Of a stretch of DNA of 64,000 bases, positions 8,818-17,184 are shown piece by piece. A model generated the notes under the pieces. It ran no database searches, was not told the DNA's origin, and saw only the letters and a program-made list of their open reading frames with translations. The translations under genes were made by a program, and so were the position numbers. The stretch covers positions 124,001-188,000 of the forward strand of contig NZ_BCNM01000015.1 of the NCBI RefSeq assembly GCF_001514495.1, read 5' to 3'. Within the stretch, counting starts at the first letter, position 1; each line of letters begins with the position of its first letter. This DNA comes from Paenibacillus pabuli NBRC 13638. GTDB taxonomy: Bacteria; Bacillota; Bacilli; Paenibacillales; Paenibacillaceae.

Positions 8818-9375
8818 TTACTTCTCTGCTGCAGCCTGCATCAGCTTATAAATCTGGCGGGTCGTGTTCACGTTCCGGACCGTCATATATTTGTAGACCT
8901 TGGAGCCAATGAGCTTGTTCATGCCACTTTTGGTGACAAGATCTTTACTGACGGAATACAAAATGGCTCCAGGGACATATAGCAGTGTGCCGACTTCCGG
9001 TTTGATGGGCAGTTTGTCCAGAACGGAAACGTCATTTACCTCATCCCAGAGAAACATGACATCACTTTTGGCCATTGCATCATTGGTCCATTCCTCCGGC
9101 AGTGCCTGAATAACCGTTCGGACTTCATCCAGATTACGTACCATCACCTTGATCTGTAAGCCAAAATCAACAGCAATGGCTTGTTCAAGAATTTGGGCCA
9201 ATTCCGCGTTTGCCTCCAAGCGTTCCTGATGATCGGCAAAGATAATATTGCCTGAGTTGATATACGTCACCACATCCAGCAAGCCCGCTTGTTCAAATGT
9301 TTCTTTTAACTGTTTCATATTGATTTTGTTATTTCCGCCCACATTAATGCCCCGAAGCAAAGCAACATAGATCAT
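8818..9375 (-). CDS. DUF1697 family protein
   Basis: A 185-aa cytoplasmic protein matching the DUF1697 family along its length. The N-terminus MIYVALLRGINVGGNNKI and the segment TYINSGNIIF are the family signatures. No catalytic role is established for the family. It is followed on the same strand, reading direction considered, by nothing obvious, and is preceded by the SUKH-like gene 35 bp away, so the two may be co-transcribed. Confidence 0.88.
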   Translation of the reverse strand: MIYVALLRGINVGGNNKINMKQLKETFEQAGLLDVVTYINSGNIIFADHQERLEANAELAQILEQAIAVDFGLQIKVMVRNLDEVRTVIQALPEEWTNDAMAKSDVMFLWDEVNDVSVLDKLPIKPEVGTLLYVPGAILYSVSKDLVTKSGMNKLIGSKVYKYMTVRNVNTTRQIYKLMQAAAEK

Positions 9376-9410
9376 GATTCACCCTCCGTACCCTCTGTTA
9401 TCCTTTATGT

Positions 9411-10061
9411 TTACCGAAATGACAAATACTCAAATAAATGTGCAGTATGCTCTTCTCCCAGTAACTCATTCAATACAGGTTCCACATGCTCCAGATATTC
9501 GGGCTTGGTTTCATAGGTTTCCTCGTCCATCAATTCCCCGCTATAGGCCCGTGCAGCTTCTATCAGGATAGCCAGTGCATTGAAAAAGTCAGACAATGAA
9601 TTAGCGATTAGCTGCGGTTCTTCACCTGTAAAGGCCGCATATACCGGCGAGTTCGGCGCAGCTGTATCCACAATTAAGGGATCATCGTTAAAATTCGCGA
9701 TGACCACATGGTTTGTTTTCCATGATGGTGCTTCTTGATAGGGTTCGCTCATGCCGATCCAGCGGTAACCTAGTTGCTGACGATGGAGATGTTCAGGTGC
9801 AACAAAGGAGAGTAGGGCCGCATCACCGATCTCGACGGCTGCACTTTTCATTTTGAGTGTGCCTTTGGCCTGTTCATCCATCATCTCATAATGACTGTAC
9901 AGATATTGGAGCTCCGGAGAAAGGGGAATTCGTTCGTCCACTTCCGGCTGACAAGGTTGTTCACGAGGACGAAGATCATGATTTTTGAAAAGTCCATAAG
10001 CTGCATTATACAAATCTTGTTGTTCCACAAACCGGGTTAAGGCGGCATTCAGCTGTTCCAT
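9411..10061 (-). CDS. SMI1/KNR4 (SUKH)-like protein
   Basis: A 216-aa soluble protein. The middle and C-terminal part (LSPELQYLYSHYEM, SFVAPEHL, GYRWIGMSEP, HVVIANFNDDPLIVDT, PVYAAF, LIANSLSDFFNALAIL) has the SUKH pattern: an acidic surface recognising a 'loading' of strands followed by a helix SLSDFF. SUKH proteins are often immunity proteins against nuclease or deaminase toxins, but many orphan copies have unknown roles. No toxin gene is adjacent. The family assignment is by pattern recognition only. Confidence 0.6.
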   Translation of the reverse strand: MEQLNAALTRFVEQQDLYNAAYGLFKNHDLRPREQPCQPEVDERIPLSPELQYLYSHYEMMDEQAKGTLKMKSAAVEIGDAALLSFVAPEHLHRQQLGYRWIGMSEPYQEAPSWKTNHVVIANFNDDPLIVDTAAPNSPVYAAFTGEEPQLIANSLSDFFNALAILIEAARAYSGELMDEETYETKPEYLEHVEPVLNELLGEEHTAHLFEYLSFR

Positions 10062-10186
10062 CGGTGTCGGATTCCTCCTTGTGTTAGGCTTATTTTCAAG
10101 CAGTTACATTCATTCATGGCCATAAGCATTATCATATATCAAAATGGGAAAAGCTTACACCCTGTAGTTATATAGTATTGAATACG

Positions 10187-10215
10187 TTTACATTAAACTG
10201 TGAACATGCTATACT
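10187..10215 (+). promoter_or_regulatory. Sigma-A promoter upstream of the DUF1593 lipoprotein gene
   Basis: TTTACA (10187-10192), 17 bp, TATACT (10210-10215). It gives a leader of roughly 180 nt before the lipoprotein start at 10405. Confidence 0.6.
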
Positions 10216-10404
10216 TTTTCTCAAATGAGGATTGTTACTGCTTTGGCAGGCAAAACCTGAATGTCAATATGCGTGGACTCCGTCCAGCTCATATTGATGT
10301 TTGGGTTTTTTTGCATTTTACGGTCCATATTAAGCAGCAGGCCGACATCGCAGACATTCCCAAAACACATCGCGTGGAACACAAGAAAGGGGAGCATCAC
10401 GAAC

Positions 10405-12039
10405 ATGAGTACAGGAAAATGGTTAAACGTTTTGGCGGCTGGCTGCCTCAGTATGGTTCTGATTGTCAGTGGATGCGCATCCAAAACTCCGCAAACGGCT
10501 ACTGAAACGTCGAACAAGACGACAGAACAGGAACAACATGAACCTGCAGAAACGGCAGATCATTCCGCAACCAAAGCCAGAACAGTAATTACAACTGATG
10601 GTGAAGTGGATGATATGAACTCGGTCATTCGTTTTCTGTTATATTCCAATGAAATGGATCTGGCGGGCATCGTGCTGACCAGTTCAGTGTATCATTATGC
10701 AGGCGACGAGGAAGCAGGAATCAAACCTTTCCGCTGGACAGGTACACAGTGGGTGTACGATATGATTGATGCCTATGGTGAGATCTATCCCAACTTGTCC
10801 AAACATGCAGAGGGATATCCGGAGCCTGAACAGCTTCGCAAGATGACCAAAATCGGTAATATCTCCGACAAAGGGGAGATGGTGAAAGAAACGGAAGGTT
10901 CCAAATTTCTCCAAACGCTTTTCCTCGACGATGATTCCAGAGATTTGATTGTGCAGACCTGGGGCGGTACGAATACAACAGCCAGAGCACTGAAATCGAT
11001 TGAAGAACAGTACAAGGACACGGCGGAGTGGGAAACGATTCGCAAAAAGGTCAGTGATAAACTGGTGCTATACATCATCCTCGATCAGGATGACAGCTAT
11101 AACGACTATATTGCAAAAAATTGGCCAGACATTCGCATTCTGAACGACCAATCGAACTTCTGGCATTTTGCCTATGCGTGGAAATTTCATACAGAGGAAG
11201 TCAACAGCAAGCTGCATGGCGACTGGATGATCAAAAACATTCTAGATGGTCATGGCAAGTTGTTGGATATGTATGCATCCATGGGTGATGGCAAAATGAT
11301 TGAAGGCGAGCTGGACGAAGAACAGCGCGGTAGTGCTGAATATCTGAAGAAAAATCCGCAATATGACAAATACGATTTTATATCCGAGGGTGATTCGCCA
11401 TCCTTCTTCTATCTAATCGACAATGGCCTGCGCAGTATGGAAGACCCTTCCTACGGTGGATGGGGTGGGCGCTTCGGTGTGGTAAATGACAAGCTGTTCA
11501 GGAACAACGTTCTTGACTACGATCCGTATACCAAACGATATGAGGCTGAATACTCTCTGATGAGATGGTTTGACGATATTCAGAATGATTTTGCGGCTCG
11601 TGCCGATTGGGCCGTCGCGGATACCTTTGAAGGAGCCAACCATAATCCGACACTCACCATTAAGGAAGGATTAGACCTTGCCGTCAGCCCGGGCGAGAAA
11701 GTAACCCTTCATGCAGAAGGCCAGGACCCGGATGGGGATCAACTGACCTACAAATGGTGGAGATATTTTGAAGCAGATACGTACAAAGATTCCAATGTCC
11801 AGGAGGAGAAGGTCCAGCCTGAGATGGCGGGTGACCTGCAGCTTGGATTGCATCGTGAACTGGCGAAGGGTGAGAAGCTGGATACAATTCAATTAGCGGG
11901 CAGCGACACCGATGCTGTAACGTTCACCGTGCCTGATGATGCCAAATCCGGTGATACAATTCATATCGTAGCCGAAGTACAGGATGATGGAGAGCATCAG
12001 TTGAAGCATTATCAACGTGTGATTCTCACTGTAAAATAG
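10405..12039 (+). CDS. DUF1593 nucleoside-hydrolase-like lipoprotein with C-terminal Ig-like domain
   Basis: A 544-aa lipoprotein. ATG 10405, downstream of AAGGGGAG, gives MSTGKWLNVLAAGCL... with lipobox VSGC; the frame stays open upstream to 10261 but that extension has no signal sequence. After the linker, residues about 45-370 are the DUF1593 domain related to inosine-uridine nucleoside hydrolases, with an Asp-rich motif TTDGEVDDMNS resembling the calcium site DTDxxxDD. The last ~110 residues (PGEKVTLHAEGQDPDGDQLTYKWW) form an Ig/PKD-like fold. It is probably a cell-surface hydrolase of an unknown glycan or nucleoside. It is a single gene between a promoter and a terminator. Confidence 0.82.
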   Translation: MSTGKWLNVLAAGCLSMVLIVSGCASKTPQTATETSNKTTEQEQHEPAETADHSATKARTVITTDGEVDDMNSVIRFLLYSNEMDLAGIVLTSSVYHYAGDEEAGIKPFRWTGTQWVYDMIDAYGEIYPNLSKHAEGYPEPEQLRKMTKIGNISDKGEMVKETEGSKFLQTLFLDDDSRDLIVQTWGGTNTTARALKSIEEQYKDTAEWETIRKKVSDKLVLYIILDQDDSYNDYIAKNWPDIRILNDQSNFWHFAYAWKFHTEEVNSKLHGDWMIKNILDGHGKLLDMYASMGDGKMIEGELDEEQRGSAEYLKKNPQYDKYDFISEGDSPSFFYLIDNGLRSMEDPSYGGWGGRFGVVNDKLFRNNVLDYDPYTKRYEAEYSLMRWFDDIQNDFAARADWAVADTFEGANHNPTLTIKEGLDLAVSPGEKVTLHAEGQDPDGDQLTYKWWRYFEADTYKDSNVQEEKVQPEMAGDLQLGLHRELAKGEKLDTIQLAGSDTDAVTFTVPDDAKSGDTIHIVAEVQDDGEHQLKHYQRVILTVK

Positions 12040-12062
12040 CTAAGGATGAATAAAATAAGAAC

Positions 12063-12095
12063 AAAGAGCCCTTTCGTGATGAGAGGGCCTTTTGG
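12063..12095 (+). terminator. Terminator downstream of the DUF1593 gene
   Basis: GCCCTTTC (12068-12075) and GAGAGGGC (12081-12088) form a stem with one mismatch, followed by a short T run. Confidence 0.6.
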
Positions 12096-12228
12096 CATAT
12101 TGCATGGATGATTATTTATGTATCCAAAGTAATGAAAATTAATATTTCCTATCCATAACCCAAAAATTTCCGATATAATAACCAGATGGATCAAAGCAAA
12201 AGGATACTACCTCAGAGAGGTGATTTGG

Positions 12229-13035
12229 ATGACGATTGACGTCCTCGTGCGTAACAATGTGAATGTGTTGGGAACAGGCAGCCAAACGATTATGTTTGCA
12301 CATGGGTTTGGGTGTGATCAGGATATGTGGCGCTATATTGTTCCGAGTTTTACGGAGAGCTACCGGGTTATTTTATTTGATTATGTAGGCTCGGGTGAAT
12401 CTCAAATTAACTATTATGATGCAGACAAATACAGTAATCTTCAAGGATATGCCCAGGATGTACTGGAGATTATGGAAGCGCTCAACTTGAGAGATGTCAT
12501 ATTTGTTGGACACTCGGTCAGCAGCATGATTGGCATGCTTGCCTCCATTCATGAACCCACATATTTCAAGCAAATCGTCATGCTGGGGCCTTCGCCGCGT
12601 TATGTAAATGATTTACCGAGTTATTATGGCGGTTTCGATCGACGTGACATTGATGAGTTGCTGGAGATGATGCAGATGAACTTTATTGGTTGGGCGAGTT
12701 ATCTTGCTCCAATTGTTATGCAGAATCCGGAACGGAAAGATCTGACGGAAGAGTTGGAAAAGAGCTTCTGTTCGAGAGATCCGCACATTGCGAGACAATT
12801 TGCAGAAGTAACGTTTTTATCCGACTGTCGTGTTGATCTGGATGAGGCATCGGTACCCACATTGATTCTGCAGTGCTCCGATGATAGCATTGCTCCAGTT
12901 GAAGTGGGAAATTACCTGCATGCTCATCTGAAAAACAGCAGGCTTCAGCAGATGACCGCGAAAGGGCATTACCCGCATTTGAGTCAACCGGAAGAAACGA
13001 TCCGATTAATCAAGAATTATTTAACGATTGCATAA
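12229..13035 (+). CDS. rsbQ: RsbQ-type alpha/beta hydrolase
   Basis: A 268-aa hydrolase of the RsbQ/DLK2/KAI2 family. From ATG 12229 (after GAGAGG 12214-12219) the triad falls at Ser96 (GHSVS), Asp219 (CSDDS) and His247 (KGHYPH), the numbering of Bacillus subtilis RsbQ; this also fixes the start. Typical motifs are FAHGFGCDQ and DYVGSGES. In B. subtilis RsbQ works with the PAS-phosphatase RsbP to signal energy stress to sigma B, apparently by making or handling a hydrophobic small molecule. Here its partner, 25 bp downstream, is a PAS-GGDEF protein instead of a PP2C phosphatase. The symbol denotes homology, not proven sigma-B function. Confidence 0.9.
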   Translation: MTIDVLVRNNVNVLGTGSQTIMFAHGFGCDQDMWRYIVPSFTESYRVILFDYVGSGESQINYYDADKYSNLQGYAQDVLEIMEALNLRDVIFVGHSVSSMIGMLASIHEPTYFKQIVMLGPSPRYVNDLPSYYGGFDRRDIDELLEMMQMNFIGWASYLAPIVMQNPERKDLTEELEKSFCSRDPHIARQFAEVTFLSDCRVDLDEASVPTLILQCSDDSIAPVEVGNYLHAHLKNSRLQQMTAKGHYPHLSQPEETIRLIKNYLTIA

Positions 13036-13060
13036 AACTCGGAAGAAAGGCAGTTCATCC

Positions 13061-14044
13061 ATGGATATACAATTAGATATGGCACCCTGTGGATACTTCT
13101 CCATTTCTGACTCGGGCATCATAAAAACGGTTAATCAAACCCTGCTGACCATGCTGGGGTATGAACGTAATGAGATGTTGGGGCGGCATATCGAGTCCAC
13201 CATGTCGGTGACCAACAAGCTGTTTTTTCATACGTATTTCTACCCCTACATTCAGTTATATGGACATGTGGACGAGATGTACTTCTCATTCCGCACCAGT
13301 GATCAGCAGGATGTTCCGGTACTTCTGAACGGGGTTCGCCAGACTCGCAATGGAGAAAGTGTCATCGACTGTGTCGTGGTTGTGATGCGCAAACGAATTG
13401 AGCATGAAAAGGATATTATGAATACCAAAACCAAACTTCAGGAACTGTATCAAGCTACAAATGAGGCGAACAAAGAGCTTGAACGACTGCACGAGGAATA
13501 CAAGGTGAAGCAGCAGGCGCTAATCAAAGTGAATGATCAGTTGGAGACGATGGCTTCGACGGATCTGCTTACCGGACTCAAGAACCGCAGGTTTTTTCAG
13601 GAAAAAATGCAGGAAAGTCTGGCACTCTTCCGGGACACTCAGTGTGTTTTCTCCCTTCTCGTCGTTGATATTGATCATTTCAAGAATATTAATGATACGT
13701 ATGGACATCCGATTGGAGATCTGGTACTGGGCAATCTGGCAGGCCTGCTGCAATCGGTGTCACGGAGCATGGACGTGGTGGCGCGTTATGGCGGCGAGGA
13801 ATTTGTCATTATTCTTACGGATTGTGATCGAGAGCAAGCTGCGGCTACAGCGGAGAGATATCGTTTACAGGTCGCCTCTGCCGATTGGGGCGAGTATAAC
13901 ATTACAGTGAGCATTGGCGCGGCTACGGTTTCGCAGGAGGATACAGATCAGTCTTTGTTTCAAAAAGCGGACAAGGCGCTCTATGCCTCGAAAACGGGTG
14001 GGCGAAATCGGGTGACCCATGCAGCAGAGCTTGTAAGAAATTAA
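13061..14044 (+). CDS. PAS-GGDEF diguanylate cyclase paired with RsbQ
   Basis: A 327-aa cytoplasmic protein. Residues 1-112 form a PAS domain that begins MDIQLDMAPCGYFSIS, resembling the RsbP-type PAS. A coiled coil follows (about 113-165), then a GGDEF domain (166-322) with active site GGEEF (244-248). An intact RxxD inhibitory I-site (Arg235-Asp238) lies five residues before it, so it should make c-di-GMP from two GTP and be product-inhibited. ATG 13061 follows AGAAAGG (13044-13050). It lies 25 bp after the RsbQ-like gene, implying that the hydrolase product or complex controls c-di-GMP synthesis through the PAS domain (inference). Confidence 0.9.
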   Translation: MDIQLDMAPCGYFSISDSGIIKTVNQTLLTMLGYERNEMLGRHIESTMSVTNKLFFHTYFYPYIQLYGHVDEMYFSFRTSDQQDVPVLLNGVRQTRNGESVIDCVVVVMRKRIEHEKDIMNTKTKLQELYQATNEANKELERLHEEYKVKQQALIKVNDQLETMASTDLLTGLKNRRFFQEKMQESLALFRDTQCVFSLLVVDIDHFKNINDTYGHPIGDLVLGNLAGLLQSVSRSMDVVARYGGEEFVIILTDCDREQAAATAERYRLQVASADWGEYNITVSIGAATVSQEDTDQSLFQKADKALYASKTGGRNRVTHAAELVRN

Positions 14045-14092
14045 AGGCTGGGTTAAACAGTTAAACAGGAAAACATTAAGGAGACTGCATCA

Positions 14093-14107
14093 TAAGGGAA
14101 ATGCCCT
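14093..14107. terminator. Small hairpin between convergent genes
   Basis: AAGGG-N5-CCCTT hairpin in the 134-bp gap between the GGDEF gene and the convergent beta-helix gene, with a TTTTATTTT stretch about 15 nt further. A weak terminator candidate. Confidence 0.35.
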
Positions 14108-14178
14108 TAGGCGCAAGCTCTTTTATTTTGTGAAACGGGACAAGCTGACTTGAATTGGTTGTTCTTCCTCCGTATTCA

Positions 14179-15666
14179 TTATCGCGGTGCAAGGTAGCCG
14201 TATCCTTCGGAGAAAGAACCAGCTTGGAGAGTGAAGTCTTCGTTGGCCTCATTCACAAATTGGGGGTTCACAACCAATGAATGTTCGTCATTTCCTGATC
14301 CCTCCATGTAGGAGGTGAAGCCTGAATACTCCATGTCCTTCCAGACCCACAGCGCATCTTCTGGTGAAGGGGAGTAGTATACGTTATGATCAAACACATT
14401 CTCTGAATTACTGGTGTATTCATTGTAAATGAGCACGTTAGAGCTGCCCGATACGAGAATGTTTCGCTTAAATGTATTGTTCTTCGTTCTGGCTTGCATG
14501 AAGAGCTGCCCATTGCCTGTACCCAGGCTGTCATTCTGGACTAACGTATTGTACATGATCGTACTGTCCTCGGTGGAGCCGCGTCCCTCATCATATCCGC
14601 CCATGGCGATGCCTGTAAGCCTGTTATGAAAAATCAGATTATCCTGCAACGTAATGTTGCTCGTCGAACGTCCAGAATGCTCCGAAGCAATCTCAATCCC
14701 AATATCGCTGCGATATACTCGATTGTGGTCGATGATATGATTTTTGCCTCCATCCACGTAGATTCCTCCTGCTGAATTGCTGTCATTGGGGAGATTCGTT
14801 CCATAGGACGGATTAAGATTGGAAGAGATATTATAGACCTCATTTCCCCGTACAATCCCGTTTCGTGCCTGATCGTAAGTGTCGTCCTCCGAAGTTCCTT
14901 CATACCCAATCAGATCAATGCCGATGTTGTCCGTATCATGGATCGTATTATCCAGTATGGCAAACGTATCCACATTCCCGTTGACGGCGAGTGACTCACT
15001 TGAACCGAGCACGAGATTATATAGTTCATTATCCTTGATGATGATATCCCGCAATGCTTGTGGATGCTCCGTCCCATAAATCGCGATTCCATGGGCATCT
15101 CTACCCTGTAAATCAGGTCCTGAAGGCTTGGTATCATTTGAAATGGAATGAACGGTGTTGCCCAGGATTTGAATATGCTCTCCTGCCCCGTGAACATATA
15201 TTCCAGTAGGCACTTGTCCCCGAAGTGAGGTTGTAAAGTTGCGGATTTCGAGATTTTGAATCGTAATATAGCTGGCATGTTCGACTTCAATCAAGCCCTC
15301 TATGCCGCGTACCGACAGACCTTCACCATCAATGATGGCCTTCTCTTGTGGATAGCTGGAAAACAGGGTTGGATTGCCCGAGGAATTACCGCTCCGAGTG
15401 ATTTTGACCTTTTGGTGATAGACACCTTCCCGCAAATAAACAGTGCTTCCCGGAGTGGCATGGTCGGCAGCATGCTGCAACGTTTTCCAGGGAGATTGAA
15501 TGGTTCCTTTGTTCGAATCGTTTCCTTGTGGTGATATGTAATACATCTTCTGGGTATCCGGTACCTGCACAGCATCGGGAGAATGAACGGATGAGGCCTC
15601 ATCCTTCTGACAACCGGTTGCGAACAAAATCAGGGCCAGGAGGGCAATGGCAGCTATACGATACAA
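14179..15666 (-). CDS. Right-handed beta-helix lipoprotein (PL9-like/PelX family pattern)
   Basis: A 495-aa protein beginning at TTG 15666 after AAGGAGG. The signal MYRIAAIALLALILFATGC has lipobox FATGC, so it is membrane-anchored outside. The mature part opens YYISPQGNDSNKGTIQSPWKTLQHA..., the usual head of parallel beta-helix polysaccharide lyase-like proteins (DUF1565). It then carries many 20-25-residue rungs (ITIQNLEIRNF, IQILGNTVHSI, IIIKDNELYNL, FAILDNTIHD, GIVRGNEVYNI, HIIDHNRVY). Probable role: binding or cleaving pectin-like or other acidic polysaccharide. Catalytic residues cannot be assigned by eye. Confidence 0.8.
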   Translation of the reverse strand: MYRIAAIALLALILFATGCQKDEASSVHSPDAVQVPDTQKMYYISPQGNDSNKGTIQSPWKTLQHAADHATPGSTVYLREGVYHQKVKITRSGNSSGNPTLFSSYPQEKAIIDGEGLSVRGIEGLIEVEHASYITIQNLEIRNFTTSLRGQVPTGIYVHGAGEHIQILGNTVHSISNDTKPSGPDLQGRDAHGIAIYGTEHPQALRDIIIKDNELYNLVLGSSESLAVNGNVDTFAILDNTIHDTDNIGIDLIGYEGTSEDDTYDQARNGIVRGNEVYNISSNLNPSYGTNLPNDSNSAGGIYVDGGKNHIIDHNRVYRSDIGIEIASEHSGRSTSNITLQDNLIFHNRLTGIAMGGYDEGRGSTEDSTIMYNTLVQNDSLGTGNGQLFMQARTKNNTFKRNILVSGSSNVLIYNEYTSNSENVFDHNVYYSPSPEDALWVWKDMEYSGFTSYMEGSGNDEHSLVVNPQFVNEANEDFTLQAGSFSEGYGYLAPR

Positions 15667-15784
15667 GATGATGATTCCTCCTTATGAATTTGCTATAAAG
15701 TTTGATTATAGCAGATTTGAATGGTGAAATAAGGAACGAGAGCCCATCGAATTTCAGAATGGGGAGGGGTACTCAGAAACAGCG

Positions 15785-15820
15785 AAACAGGTGTGAGTGT
15801 AATCTCTCCACCTGTTTGTA
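15785..15820 (-). terminator. Hairpin downstream of the EntS-like MFS gene
   Basis: AAACAGGTG (15785-15793) and CACCTGTTT (15809-15817) form a perfect 9-bp stem just after the minus-strand MFS stop. The T run is poor. Confidence 0.5.
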
Positions 15821-15831
15821 TATGCTGACAG

Positions 15832-17073
15832 TTATTTTCGTTCTCTTTCCCAGAGCACACTATAGCGGCAGCAGACAAAAATGAGGACATTGGCTGCTGC
15901 GGCTATGCCGAACACCAACGCAGGGTTAGACAGCTTAGAGATCCAGCCGCTCCCCCATATAGCCAGGGGCATGCCGAGCTTAAACAGAGATCCGGTAATC
16001 CCGCTGATTCGGCCAATCATGTGATGTGGTGTGGACTCCTGGCGGAATGTCCAGATGCAGATCGTACTGATGGTTTGGAAAATACCCGATAAAAATAGAC
16101 CCGCAGCGAGGCCGTAAGCAGAGTGGAACAAGTAAAGCATTAGGAAGGCGAAGCCTTGGAGCAGTGTGGTCACCACAATGAGCACGCCAGCTGAATATTT
16201 GCGGCGCAGAGGACTAACCACCAGACTGCCAATCAAACCACCTACTCCAGCAGCAGATAATACAAGTCCAAGTTCCAGATTGCGGAGCTGCAATGTATCT
16301 TTGGCATAAAAGATGACGGTTGCATCCACCATACCCGAGGTGGCATTGAGAAAAATGACCGTAATGCTGATGACCAGTAACATATGATTGCGACGCAGCT
16401 CGATCCAGCCTTCTTTAAAGTCTAGCCAGAAGCCCTGAGGGGATGTTTCTCTGGCTACAGGTGCAGAATGCAGTGGTAGAAGAATGATACAGGAGACTGC
16501 AAGCAGAATGGCAGTGATCAAGAGACCCGTGTACAGGCTGGATAACATCAACAGCATTCCGGATAGGGCGGCACCCATAATGGAAATGAATGTGGTAGTG
16601 AAGCCCAGCGCCGCGTTGGCTGACGTTAGCAGTGGCGTAGGAACCGATTGTTTGATCATGCCAGCTGAAGCATTACGAAAGGCATAACTCAGAGTCATCA
16701 GAATAAAGCCGCATCCGTAGAGTACATAAATGGAAGGTTGACCGTATTGAAAAAACAGAAACAGCGCGAGCAGAAGGAAAACCTGTAAGACGATGGAGCC
16801 AATAGACCACCATTTCTTATGAACCCGATCCATCAGTACACCGATAAACATGGCAAGAAACAGATTGGGCAGAAATTCAATGCCACGCATGGTTGACATT
16901 GCTACAGGAGACTTTGTGAGTTCATATAAGATTAGGGGCAGGGCCAATTCATAGATTTGGTTACCCAGTGCAATGATGCCGCTGGCAGCAAACAGAATGA
17001 TGAAATTTAGATTTCTCCATACCGATGGGGCGGGCGTGGTGACAGAAGTGGCGTGTACGTTGATTTCAGACAT
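15832..17073 (-). CDS. MFS transporter (MefA/EntS-like)
   Basis: About 413 aa with 12 membrane segments. The opening WRNLNFIILFAASGIIALGNQIYELALPLILYELT and the segment FMIGVLMDRVHKKW-like loop match the macrolide-efflux/EntS branch of the MFS. ATG 17073 is ten bases after GAGGAG; the in-frame TTG 17082 is too close to it. It diverges from the SgrR-like regulator across about 110 bp, so that regulator probably controls it. Substrate unknown. Confidence 0.82.
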   Translation of the reverse strand: MSEINVHATSVTTPAPSVWRNLNFIILFAASGIIALGNQIYELALPLILYELTKSPVAMSTMRGIEFLPNLFLAMFIGVLMDRVHKKWWSIGSIVLQVFLLLALFLFFQYGQPSIYVLYGCGFILMTLSYAFRNASAGMIKQSVPTPLLTSANAALGFTTTFISIMGAALSGMLLMLSSLYTGLLITAILLAVSCIILLPLHSAPVARETSPQGFWLDFKEGWIELRRNHMLLVISITVIFLNATSGMVDATVIFYAKDTLQLRNLELGLVLSAAGVGGLIGSLVVSPLRRKYSAGVLIVVTTLLQGFAFLMLYLFHSAYGLAAGLFLSGIFQTISTICIWTFRQESTPHHMIGRISGITGSLFKLGMPLAIWGSGWISKLSNPALVFGIAAAANVLIFVCCRYSVLWERERK

Positions 17074-17089
17074 GGATAACAATCTCCTC

Positions 17090-17119
17090 TTTACGTGTGG
17101 TAATGAGGTCCATTATACT
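17090..17119 (+). promoter_or_regulatory. Promoter of the SgrR-like gene
   Basis: TTTACG (17090-17095), 18 bp, TATACT (17114-17119), in the short divergent region shared with the MFS gene. Confidence 0.5.
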
Positions 17120-17135
17120 TTTGCAAAAGAGGAAG

Positions 17136-17172
17136 AAAAAGCGAAGCATTCAGGAATTCGACTTCGCCTTTT
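17136..17172 (+). other. Hairpin in the leader of the SgrR-like gene, abutting its ribosome site
   Basis: AAAAAGCGAAG (17136-17146) can pair with CTTCGCcTTTT (17162-17172). The hairpin ends directly before AGGAGAG (17173-17179). It looks like a terminator or a ribosome-site gate. Confidence 0.5.
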
Positions 17173-17184
17173 AGGAGAGTGAAC

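Noticed and set aside
10261..10404. N-terminal extension of the DUF1593 protein
   Set aside because: The lipoprotein signal starts at 10405 with its own ribosome site; the extension has neither.
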